A stretch of 64,000 nucleotides of DNA from Firm-04 sp964392175. GTDB lineage: Bacteria; Bacillota; Clostridia; Oscillospirales; Ruminococcaceae. The translations under genes and the position numbers were made by a program. Shown in pieces: positions 42,510-50,591 of this stretch (the first letter of the stretch is position 1; each line of letters begins with the position of its first letter). The notes beneath the pieces are model-generated. The model saw only the letters and a list, made by a program, of their open reading frames with translations. It had not been told where the DNA came from and did not search any database. Location: assembly GCA_964392175.1 (NCBI GenBank), contig CAYMOJ010000001.1:79394-143393 (forward strand). The letters are read 5' to 3'.

Positions 42510-44222
42510 TTATGGTGTGGTAGTCGTTTCTGCCGACGCATAAGCTGTCAAAGCTTTTGCAAGATACTCCTCCAGATAATCATTGCGATGGTTGATAAAG
42601 CGACTGATCAGTGCTGTCTGTGGCATAAAATTTTCGTACCATGTCCAGATTTCCTGATTGTGCTTTTTCTCGTTCTCCATATACTCATAGTAATAGCGCA
42701 TCTCAAAGAAGCGTTCTGTGTTCATGGCGTCCAGCGTATCCTGCATATTTTCCGCTGAAAGTACGCCATTCATCAAGCGTTCCATCTCGCCACGGAAAAA
42801 CGCACGGCAATCCGCACGAGCAAGCAGTTTTGCAAACAGTGGCGAATAACGATCATCGCCCTCGGTGAGAATATGCTGTAGATTATTGTATTCTGCCTGC
42901 GTTTCGTCCTGTTCATACAAGCCCATGGAATAGTCCATGTCATGCAGCAAATACCGCCATCTGCCGTCCTGATGGGTGTCATCGATATATTCCTCCCCTT
43001 CGGCAGCAAAATATCGGTAGCACTTGAAGTTGTTCTGTGGCCAATCGTTGTTATTCACGCAGATATTAAACGCAAAATTTTGCAGATAATTTTCCACATC
43101 CATGAACCTGCAAAGCTCTGCATACACAGCATCATCGGTCAAATCCGAGGCAGCAAAATCGTTATAACGGTTATTGTATTCCAGCGCAATGGCTGCTGTG
43201 GCAGCATCTTCCTCGTCCACATTCATTTCTGTATCCTTGCCTTCCAGCACTTCGTATTTGCCGGAATCGCCACCGTACTTATCCTTGAATAAATCATCAC
43301 AAACGGCTTCATGCAAATATACCAGCCCGTAATATTCTCCATTGAGATAAACCACCGCAGGCACAACTGCCTCACAATCGGTATAGCCTGCCTGCGCCGC
43401 CAGCCGCTGATTCAGCTCATCGCGAACAAACCCGAACTGATAATCGTTGCCGTAACTGCGCAATACCAGCTTATCATACTGATCGATGATATTGCCATCT
43501 GCACCTTCTGTACCGAACACATCCAGTGAAAACTTTCCGTAATCAGGATCGTATTCCTTACGGGCAAACAGCTTGAACGACTTCTGCGCAGAAAACCGTG
43601 ACGCTGCACCATATATCCGAATGCCTGCATTTTGCTCAAATACAATGCTGCCATCACGATTGATTGCCTCAACATAGACCTCTCGTTCGCTTTCTCTGCC
43701 ACGCTGTTCCACATTTTCACCGTACATAATGCCATCCGGCTCTTCGTATAATTCAGCAGGCTCACCACTGATAGAAAACATAATATGTCGATATCGACTT
43801 TCCACATCCATGGCGCAAAAGAAGGTTCGGGTAACGATCTCTGATTCCGTACCGTCAGCAAAATATGCCTTTGCACGCAGCACTAACGAAGTGGGAAAGT
43901 TACTGCCCGTTTCGCCCTGCATCCGAATGGGCGCGGTAACGTCATAGAGTGTATCGCTTTCATCAGGCTTGCTGCCATCCAATGTATAGTAAATTTTGGT
44001 GCCTTCGGGGGCGGAAAAAATCAGCTCTGTAGGTGCTGTGAGAAAATTCTCACTACTCGCTTTTACCTTGGCAGCGTTAAATTCTACAGCAACAAGCTGC
44101 TGATATTGCACCACGGATTCCACTTGTCCTGCATCGCTTACGGAACTGTTTTCTCCGCAGGCAGTCATCACACCACAGGCAAACACCACCGCCAACAACA
44201 CTGCAAAAATTCGTTTGTTCAT
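42510..44222 (-). CDS. CotH-type kinase lipoprotein with a chitobiase-C-like domain
   Basis: A protein of 570 residues. Lipoprotein signal ending GVMTAC (Cys22). Residues ~60-125 resemble the chitobiase/beta-hexosaminidase C-terminal domain (IYYTLDGSKPDESDTLYDVTAPI). The rest is a CotH kinase domain: FKLFARKEYDPDYGKFSLDVFG, NEYYGLVYLHEAV, NNDWPQNNFKCYRYFA and WRYLLHDMDYSMGL, the last holding the metal-binding Asp residues. CotH proteins phosphorylate spore-coat or exported proteins; in ruminococci CotH domains also occur in secreted cellulosome-associated proteins. Here it is membrane-anchored, without a dockerin. Confidence 0.88.
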   Translation of the reverse strand: MNKRIFAVLLAVVFACGVMTACGENSSVSDAGQVESVVQYQQLVAVEFNAAKVKASSENFLTAPTELIFSAPEGTKIYYTLDGSKPDESDTLYDVTAPIRMQGETGSNFPTSLVLRAKAYFADGTESEIVTRTFFCAMDVESRYRHIMFSISGEPAELYEEPDGIMYGENVEQRGRESEREVYVEAINRDGSIVFEQNAGIRIYGAASRFSAQKSFKLFARKEYDPDYGKFSLDVFGTEGADGNIIDQYDKLVLRSYGNDYQFGFVRDELNQRLAAQAGYTDCEAVVPAVVYLNGEYYGLVYLHEAVCDDLFKDKYGGDSGKYEVLEGKDTEMNVDEEDAATAAIALEYNNRYNDFAASDLTDDAVYAELCRFMDVENYLQNFAFNICVNNNDWPQNNFKCYRYFAAEGEEYIDDTHQDGRWRYLLHDMDYSMGLYEQDETQAEYNNLQHILTEGDDRYSPLFAKLLARADCRAFFRGEMERLMNGVLSAENMQDTLDAMNTERFFEMRYYYEYMENEKKHNQEIWTWYENFMPQTALISRFINHRNDYLEEYLAKALTAYASAETTTTP

Positions 44223-44332
44223 GATATCCTCCGGAATGCTGCTTTTTGTACATCGTCATAATAGCGTATCTCTGACCAAAAGATAGCCCTACAACGACAA
44301 TCGTTTTCTTGTTGAGCAAATAAACATTGACC

Positions 44333-44368
44333 CAAAAGCAAGAGGGAAACCACGAAAAGGCTTCCCTC
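44333..44368 (-). terminator. Terminator after the twin ATP-grasp genes
   Basis: On the minus strand, GAGGGAA (44362-44368) pairs with TTCCCTC (44342-44348), tail TTGCTTTTGG. It separates this transcript from the CotH gene. Confidence 0.7.
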
Positions 44369-44375
44369 CATTGTG

Positions 44376-45176
44376 CTACTGATGCATCCGTAACTCCGCT
44401 GCAATATGCGCCGCAAGATCCTGTACCGGATCCGGCTTTGTATACTGATACAACATTCTACACCCCACCGCATCCTCAATTTCGCCAATCACATAGCCAC
44501 CATTGGGATGCCGTAACAAATCTACGCCAACAAAATCGGGTTGCAACAGCTTGATAACCTGCGCTACGATCTCGCACTGCATATCATCGAGCATCACCGG
44601 CTCAGCTTCCCCCCCAAGGGAATAATTGCTACGAAAATCCACATGAGAGGTACGAAGCATTGCTGCATAGGGCTTGCCACCCAGCACATAAATGCGCGTA
44701 TCCCAGCCATGTATCATAGGTTGCTGCACCAGAAACTGTTCCGGCAATGTTGCTTTGGCAGCAAGATATTCCACATCATTGTGCACAAGCTGCACGCCTG
44801 CGCCACCATGACCATCCACCGGCTTGCACACCACGGGATAAACTTCTGACATTGGCGTTTGATGATTGCATAGGGTCGTCTGTGCCACAGGCAGACCATG
44901 CCGCTGTAAAAAGCAATGTGTCTTCCACTTATCATTCGCAATATCGGTAATCAGCGCACGATTGAAGCACCGCACACCTTGGCTCTCATACCGTTTGGAA
45001 ATATCTGCATTACGACTGCGGTTGATAACAAAATCTGCCGGAGGTGCCGAAGAAAGACCTTCAACAATTGCCACAGCCAGATTCAATCCATGGGAACGTA
45101 CCGCATCACACAATCGCGCTGCAAACCAATGGTTTTTACGCAAATCTTCTGCCTGATAGAGCAAAAGACCATTCAC
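44376..45176 (-). CDS. RimK-like ATP-grasp protein B
   Basis: A protein of 266 residues. ATP-grasp pattern: FNRALITDIANDKWKTHCFLQRHGLPV (Lys after Asp), VVCKPVDGHGGAGVQLV (Gly-rich ATP loop), WDTRIYVLGGKPYAAMLR and FVGVDLLRHPNGGYVIGEIEDAVGCRML, with the expected metal-binding Asp/Glu. Such enzymes ligate an amino acid or peptide to a carboxylate. The start GTG at 45176 overlaps the stop of ATP-grasp A (GTGA), so the two are co-translated and probably form a pair. No precursor-peptide gene was found nearby. Substrates unknown. Confidence 0.82.
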   Translation of the reverse strand: MNGLLLYQAEDLRKNHWFAARLCDAVRSHGLNLAVAIVEGLSSAPPADFVINRSRNADISKRYESQGVRCFNRALITDIANDKWKTHCFLQRHGLPVAQTTLCNHQTPMSEVYPVVCKPVDGHGGAGVQLVHNDVEYLAAKATLPEQFLVQQPMIHGWDTRIYVLGGKPYAAMLRTSHVDFRSNYSLGGEAEPVMLDDMQCEIVAQVIKLLQPDFVGVDLLRHPNGGYVIGEIEDAVGCRMLYQYTKPDPVQDLAAHIAAELRMHQ

Positions 45177-46141
45177 TGTACGTCATCCACCATAACGGTC
45201 GGGATCGCAGACCCGGCATCGGCCTTCTGCTTTTTCACCTCAGAACGAATATGCCACATCATATCCAGTGCAGGATTCACTCCACAACAGTCAATGGTGC
45301 TTTGCAGCTGCGGATTGGAGTTGACCTCGCAGACATAACGCTCGTCCTCGGTGCGACCCAGCAGAATATCCACGCCTGCAAAGTCCAGACCCAGTGCAGC
45401 AGTTGCATCCAACGCAAGCTTTTCCTCCAACGGAGTAATGGCTCTTGCGCTGGCAGTGCCACCATTGGAAATGTTGGAACGAAACTCACCGGTCGCCGCA
45501 TGGCGCTCCATGGCACAAATGACCTTTCCTCCTACGACCGTCACACGAAGATCTTTGCCGCAACTTGCCTCAATATAACGCTGGAACAGACAATTACGCT
45601 CTCCAATACGCGCGAGCACCTTGGTGGCCTCTGCCAAATTGCGCACCAGATACACCTGCTGACCAAAGCTGCCGCAGTTTTCCTTAATGATCATAGGCCA
45701 ACCAAGCATTTTGCCCGCCTGCTCCGCAGCGGCACCATTACGGTTACAGCCGGGGAATACAATCGGTGCAGGAATGGTGTCGGGGATGGTAATGCCTTTT
45801 TCAGCCAGCAGCAAAGCGGTTTTGACCTTATCGTCAGCGGCTGCAATAGCATCTGCACGATTAAACAGACGCAAACCGGCAAGCTCCAAGGCGCGTGCAA
45901 GCATGATATCCTTATCCCAAAAGATCACGAAATCGGGGCGTGGCTCTCTTGCCTTACTGCCAATGATGGTAGGCAGGGCGTCAGAGCTCCACATAGAATA
46001 GCGCAGCTCTGCTTTCTCAGCAGATTCGGCAAGCAGTTTATAGAGCGAACGAAATTTTGCCGGATTGTAATAGCTGTTTACGATCAGCCAGCCGTTGAAA
46101 GTTTCCATGGTGATGTTGTTACCGTCAATGGGGGCACCCAT
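45173..46141 (-). CDS. RimK-like ATP-grasp protein A
   Basis: A protein of 322 residues. Pattern as in the next gene but with a longer N-terminal domain (SYYNPAKFRSLYKLLAESAEKA): FNRADAIAAADDKVKTALLLAEKGI, MIIKENCGSFGQQVYLV (ATP loop), GKDLRVTVVGGKVICAMER, and FAGVDILLGRTEDERYVCEVNSNPQ (metal Asp and Glu-x-Asn). This is the RimK/LysX-type signature. ATG 46141 has AAAGGAGCGCCGGTCA; a Met 11 codons later is also possible. It lies 53 bp after xylB, without a visible terminator, so it may be cotranscribed with it. Confidence 0.82.
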   Translation of the reverse strand: MGAPIDGNNITMETFNGWLIVNSYYNPAKFRSLYKLLAESAEKAELRYSMWSSDALPTIIGSKAREPRPDFVIFWDKDIMLARALELAGLRLFNRADAIAAADDKVKTALLLAEKGITIPDTIPAPIVFPGCNRNGAAAEQAGKMLGWPMIIKENCGSFGQQVYLVRNLAEATKVLARIGERNCLFQRYIEASCGKDLRVTVVGGKVICAMERHAATGEFRSNISNGGTASARAITPLEEKLALDATAALGLDFAGVDILLGRTEDERYVCEVNSNPQLQSTIDCCGVNPALDMMWHIRSEVKKQKADAGSAIPTVMVDDVQ

Positions 46142-46194
46142 TGACCGGCGCTCCTTTCTCAGTGTTGATAATGTTGATAATAAAGCGGAAAAGC

Positions 46195-47718
46195 TCAAAG
46201 GGCTGCAAGGGTTGCAAATTCTTCTTTCAGTGCAGGATAAATGCGGCGATAAAGCTGATAATACGGCTCATATGCTGCCATTTGATCCGCATTGGGAGAA
46301 CAGGTCTGATTGGTTTTGATGATCGTTTTGCAGGCATCTGCCACAGAAGAATAGTACCCCGTGCCGACCATTGCCAGGATCGCAACACCCAATGCGGGAC
46401 CTTCCTTAGATGCAAGCGTCTGGATGGGGCAACCGTAGAGATCAGCAAGCATCTGCCGCCACAGCGGGGAGGAGCCACCGCCGCCACAAGCCATCATGTC
46501 ATTTACGGTGATGTTCATCTCGCGGAACACCTCTAAACAATCGCGCAGCGAATAAGTAACGCCCTCCATGACCGCACGCAGCATATCCCGCTTCGTATGT
46601 ATGGCAGAAAGCCCGAAAAACACGCCTCTTGCATTTGCATCGAGGTGGGGAGTACGCTCACCCATGAGATATGGCAGATACAGCAGGCGATTCGCCCCAA
46701 CAGGTGATTGCGCCGCTTCCTGATCCATCAAATAATATTCATCCACGCCCATGGATTTTGCGGTCTGTTTTTCGGCATCGCAGAAAGTATCGCGAAACCA
46801 TTTCAGACTAAGACCCGCGCCCTGCGTCACACCCATCACGTGCCAGCAGCCGGGCACAGCACAGCAAAAGGTATGTACTCTGCCCTGCGGATCAATAGAG
46901 ATCTTTGAGCTGTGTGCAAATACCACTCCACTGGTGCCGATTGTAGTGAACGCTTTGCCATCCTCTGCAACGCCTGTACCGATGGCAGCGGCGGCATTAT
47001 CGCCTGCGCCGCCCACCACAGGTGTACCCTCCTTCAATCCGGTACGCGCTGCAACCTCTGCTGTGATATAGCCTGTGATATCGGGGCTTTCATACACCTT
47101 TCCAAGCATCGCCTTGTCGATATCCAGTTTTGCAAGCACCTCATCCGACCAGCAACGATTGGGAATATCCAACAGTTGCATCCCGGAAGCATCAGAAACC
47201 TCGGTAGCGTATTCGCCGGTCAAACGGAAGCGGATATAATCCTTCGGTAACAAAATGTGCCGACATTTTTCGTAATTTTCAGGTTCATGATTGCGCACCC
47301 ACAAAATCTTCGAAGCGGTAAAGCCTGTCAGTGCGGGGTTCGCAGTAATGGCAATCAGACGCTCCGCGCCCACTTTTTGCGTGATCTCTTCACATTCGGC
47401 AGCGGTACGTTGATCGCACCAGATGATCGAAGGACGGATCACCGCATTGTTTTCGTCCAACATCACAAGGCCATGCATCTGCCCCGAAAGCCCGATGCCC
47501 TTGACTGCATCCTTATCCACGCCACTTTGCTGCATCACAGCTGCCAGCGTCTGCATCACGGCATTATCCCAATCCTGCGGCATTTGCTCTGCATAGCCGT
47601 TTTGCGGCTGATATAGAGGATATTCGACAGTGGCAGAGGCAATCACTTTGCCCATGCCGTCAAACAGTACGGTCTTGGTACCGCTGGTACCGATATCGAC
47701 ACCGATAAAATATGCCAT
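46195..47718 (-). CDS. xylB: Xylulokinase
   Basis: A protein of 507 residues, FGGY family. Phosphorylates D-xylulose to xylulose-5-phosphate. N-terminus YFIGVDIGTSGTKTVLFD is the ATP-binding phosphate loop; GIGLSGQMHGLVML and SIIWCDQRTAAEC are the signature xylulokinase motifs; GGAGDNAAAAIGTG and ACGGGGSSPLWRQMLADL complete the fold. The ATG at 47718 has AAGGAGTATACCGAC; a start 12 codons earlier is less likely. It follows xylA by 115 bp containing a hairpin (47783-47813). Confidence 0.96.
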   Translation of the reverse strand: MAYFIGVDIGTSGTKTVLFDGMGKVIASATVEYPLYQPQNGYAEQMPQDWDNAVMQTLAAVMQQSGVDKDAVKGIGLSGQMHGLVMLDENNAVIRPSIIWCDQRTAAECEEITQKVGAERLIAITANPALTGFTASKILWVRNHEPENYEKCRHILLPKDYIRFRLTGEYATEVSDASGMQLLDIPNRCWSDEVLAKLDIDKAMLGKVYESPDITGYITAEVAARTGLKEGTPVVGGAGDNAAAAIGTGVAEDGKAFTTIGTSGVVFAHSSKISIDPQGRVHTFCCAVPGCWHVMGVTQGAGLSLKWFRDTFCDAEKQTAKSMGVDEYYLMDQEAAQSPVGANRLLYLPYLMGERTPHLDANARGVFFGLSAIHTKRDMLRAVMEGVTYSLRDCLEVFREMNITVNDMMACGGGGSSPLWRQMLADLYGCPIQTLASKEGPALGVAILAMVGTGYYSSVADACKTIIKTNQTCSPNADQMAAYEPYYQLYRRIYPALKEEFATLAAL

Positions 47719-47782
47719 GTCGGTATACTCCTTATATAAGATTCCTTTTTTCATGTTTGTTCGGATGCATCACAAACCGCAC

Positions 47783-47813
47783 GGAAACGGCAGCGAAAAT
47801 GACTGCCGCTTCC
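47783..47813 (-). repeat. Hairpin between xylA and xylB
   Basis: GGAA and CGGCAG (47783-47793) pair with CTGCCG and TTCC (47803-47813) with one internal mismatch and a 9-nt loop. On the minus strand it follows the xylA stop by 19 bases; no T-tract, so it may set differential mRNA stability rather than stop transcription. Confidence 0.55.
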
Positions 47814-47832
47814 AACGGTGATTGCAATCTGC

Positions 47833-49158
47833 TTACAGATTCAGCAGCACATTGTTGAGGATCGCCTCAAGCATTTCCTGTCTGCCACTGCTCAAAGAAT
47901 CCGTAACCTCGCCCTTTTCCAGCGCATATTTCTCCAGCGCGATCATATCCGCCTTACCGTCAATGATATCCTTGCCGATACCGGTATTCCAGCTTGCGTA
48001 ACGCTCATTGATGAATTGGTCGATTCTGCCGTCTGCGATCAATGCGCGTGCAGCCTGGAAGCCCAGTGCGAAGGTATCCATGCCTGCAATGTAGCTAAGG
48101 AAGATATCCTCAGCAGTAAAGGACCCACGACGGGTCTTTGCATCGAAGTTCAGACCGCCATTGGTGAAGCCGCCCGCTTTGATAACCTCATACATACACA
48201 AAGTTGCGTCGTAGATATTGGTGGGGAACTGGTCAGTATCCCAGCCCAGCAGCGGATCGCCCTGATTTGCATCAATAGAGCCAAACAGACCATTCTCACG
48301 GGCAACGCGCAGCTCATGCTGGAAGGTATGCTGCGCAAGCGTTGCGTGGTTTGCCTCAATGTTCATCTTAAAGTCCTTATCCAGACCGTATTTGTTGAGG
48401 AAGCCCATAACGGTTGCCACATCGAAATCATACTGATGCTTGGTCGGCTCTTTCGGCTTCGGCTCAATATAGAAATCGCCGGTATAGCCCTGCGCACGCG
48501 CATAAGCAACTGCCATTTTCAACAGACGTGCCATATTATCAAGCTCCAGACCCATATTGGTATTCAGCAGGGTCTCATATCCCTCACGGCCGCCCCAGAA
48601 CACATAGCCATTACCACCCAGCTTGATGGTTGCATCCAGTGCCTTTTTGATCTGCGCGGCGGCATATGCGAAAACATCTGCGGAGGGAGAAGTGCCTGCA
48701 CCATGCATGTAACGTGGATGATCAAAACACTTTGCTGTACCCCAGAGAAGTTTCTTTGAAGGATTCAGCTTCATCATCTGATCCACATATTCTACAATCT
48801 CATCAAATTTTGCGTTGGTTTCTGCCAGAGAGCCATACTCAGGGGAAAGATCACGGTCATGCCAGCAGAAGTAGTCAATGGAAAGCTTATCCATGATCTC
48901 GAAAGCGGCATTGACCTTCGCCTTTGCCTTCGCCATCGGGTCGCTCTCGCCCCAGGATTTATCGGTGGTGCCGCAGCCAAACATATCGGTGCCGTCGCCG
49001 CCCATGGTATGCCACCACGAAAGTGCAAACTTCAAATGCTCACGCATAGGCTTGCCATCGATGATCTCATCGGGGTTGTAATACTTAAATGCCAACGGAT
49101 TGGTAGACTGCTTGCCCTCGAAGGGAATCTTGCTGATGTTCTTGAAAAATTCGCTCAT
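47833..49158 (-). CDS. xylA: Xylose isomerase
   Basis: A protein of 441 residues, class II xylose isomerase. Converts D-xylose to D-xylulose. N-terminus FFKNISKIPFEGKQSTNPLAFKYYNPDEI, then ALSWWHTMGGDGTDMFG, the active-site YFCWHDRDLSPE (His and Asp), EPKPKEPTKHQYDFD (metal Glu) and NIEANHATLAQHTFQHEL (metal Glu, His). FDAKTRRGSFTAEDIF follows near the end. The ATG at 49158 with CAGGAGGTTACTATC is preferred. A 6-bp hairpin lies three bases before that ribosome site (49175-49191). Downstream of an unknown membrane protein gene. Confidence 0.97.
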   Translation of the reverse strand: MSEFFKNISKIPFEGKQSTNPLAFKYYNPDEIIDGKPMREHLKFALSWWHTMGGDGTDMFGCGTTDKSWGESDPMAKAKAKVNAAFEIMDKLSIDYFCWHDRDLSPEYGSLAETNAKFDEIVEYVDQMMKLNPSKKLLWGTAKCFDHPRYMHGAGTSPSADVFAYAAAQIKKALDATIKLGGNGYVFWGGREGYETLLNTNMGLELDNMARLLKMAVAYARAQGYTGDFYIEPKPKEPTKHQYDFDVATVMGFLNKYGLDKDFKMNIEANHATLAQHTFQHELRVARENGLFGSIDANQGDPLLGWDTDQFPTNIYDATLCMYEVIKAGGFTNGGLNFDAKTRRGSFTAEDIFLSYIAGMDTFALGFQAARALIADGRIDQFINERYASWNTGIGKDIIDGKADMIALEKYALEKGEVTDSLSSGRQEMLEAILNNVLLNL

Positions 49159-49174
49159 GATAGTAACCTCCTGT

Positions 49175-49197
49175 ACCGGATAGACTCCGGTTTTTTT
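49175..49197. repeat. Hairpin directly upstream of the xylA ribosome site; terminator-like on the plus strand
   Basis: ACCGGA/TCCGGT with a 5-nt loop (49175-49191), then T7 on the plus strand (49191-49197). On the xylA mRNA it is an A-run, hairpin, three bases, GGAGG. It mirrors the layout before thrC. Confidence 0.6.
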
Positions 49198-49238
49198 GCT
49201 TTGATCTATTCTGACACACGCGAACCGACCGCGTGATA

Positions 49239-50573
49239 TCATTCCAACAAATAGTTGAAATTGCGTGCATTTTCGAAGGTATCCTCCAGCACAGCAATCA
49301 ACTGACGGAACACGACCTTGCCATTGATGCGAAGCACATCATTCTCCTCCGGCACACCGAGAATTGCAAGCTCTGCGTCCGTCAAATCCGCAAGCTTTAC
49401 CTCCACGGAAGCGGTCAGCCCCAATTCCTTGATCTGCTGATAGGTCACGGTAACAATATCGCTCCCCTGATAAAGGGTCAGCCCCTCCGATTCCGGTGTA
49501 CGGTCGCCAATCAGATCGGTAGAAATACAAATGCCCAATGCCAATCGCTGGCTACGGCTCAGTGCCGACGCTTTGTAATCCTTGGTGTAGCCCTCATCCA
49601 GACCAAGCTGCTCCATTTGTGCAGCAGACATCGTAAATGTCACATCAGGATTAATAGCAGTCAGCTCATTTCTAATCTCCGCACGGGTAGCGGTAACCCA
49701 CTGAGATTGAAATTCGGTCAGCGGACGCTCCAGATAAATCCGTTTGTTGTACCCCATGGCGTAGAATGTGCAATGATCGTATTGGATATCGTAGGTATTG
49801 GGTTCCAGAGAAACATAAGTATTTCCTCCCGCCTGATCCTGCACTTCGATGATCTCATAACGATATGCTCCGGATGGTGAGATGCCGGACTCAGTCACAG
49901 TTTCCACGGAAGAGGTTTTCAGCAAGTCCACCACATTGAGATAGCAAAACGCGCCCAGCACATAAAACATCAGATACACCGTACCAAGGATGGTTTTTGT
50001 GCCCTCCTTCGCACCATTTGCAAAAAACGTGACGACACCGAGCAGCCCCAACGGGATCATCAGCACCTTATATTCGGTATTAAACAGAAAAATCGGAAAG
50101 TAAAACGGCATGGCTACTAAAATACAGAACCTTGTAATGAACTGTCGCCGTGTGAAAATCATCACAGCAGCAAATCCCACACAGATCAGGCTAAGACGCA
50201 AGCAAAAACCCGACTGCATCGCCTGCGGAATTTCCAGACGGTACAACAAACAGTATGCTGCAAGCTTCACCACACCGATGAGATACGCCACCGATGCAAA
50301 GGAAAACACAAACTGCACGGCGTGCAAAATGATCTCTTTGCGATTCTGCTTTGCTCTTTTCATCAGGCGCCGCCACTTCTTCTTTGCCCGCTCCGCCATT
50401 GTACGGCAGCTGCCTTTTACGGTCTGCGGCAGATTTCTCACTGCCCCTTTGCAACGATTTACAGCACGCTTTGCCGTTTTTTTGATTCGTTTCCACAACG
50501 CTCGACACACATCCCCGATGCCTGCCTGTTGCTGCTTGCCGCCTTCCTTGGCGGACTGATATTGTCTACTCAT
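49239..50573 (-). CDS. Unknown membrane protein with a basic N-terminus
   Basis: A protein of 444 residues, family not recognised. Residues 1-85 are strongly basic and hydrophilic (KRIKKTAKRAVNRCKGAV, KKKWRRLMKRAKQNRKE). Five or so membrane segments follow between ~85 and ~225 (AVQFVFSFASVAYLIGV, YFPIFLFNTEYKVLMIPLGLLGVVTFFANG, TVYLMFYVLGAFCYLNVVDLL). The C-terminal ~220 residues are soluble and likely extracytoplasmic, including SGISPSGAYRYEIIEVQDQAGGNTYVSLEP. It lies 80 bp upstream of xylA on the same strand, with no terminator between, so a shared transcript is possible. No function is proposed. Confidence 0.7.
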   Translation of the reverse strand: MSRQYQSAKEGGKQQQAGIGDVCRALWKRIKKTAKRAVNRCKGAVRNLPQTVKGSCRTMAERAKKKWRRLMKRAKQNRKEIILHAVQFVFSFASVAYLIGVVKLAAYCLLYRLEIPQAMQSGFCLRLSLICVGFAAVMIFTRRQFITRFCILVAMPFYFPIFLFNTEYKVLMIPLGLLGVVTFFANGAKEGTKTILGTVYLMFYVLGAFCYLNVVDLLKTSSVETVTESGISPSGAYRYEIIEVQDQAGGNTYVSLEPNTYDIQYDHCTFYAMGYNKRIYLERPLTEFQSQWVTATRAEIRNELTAINPDVTFTMSAAQMEQLGLDEGYTKDYKASALSRSQRLALGICISTDLIGDRTPESEGLTLYQGSDIVTVTYQQIKELGLTASVEVKLADLTDAELAILGVPEENDVLRINGKVVFRQLIAVLEDTFENARNFNYLLE

Positions 50574-50591
50574 AGCGCTTCCTTTCGGAAC

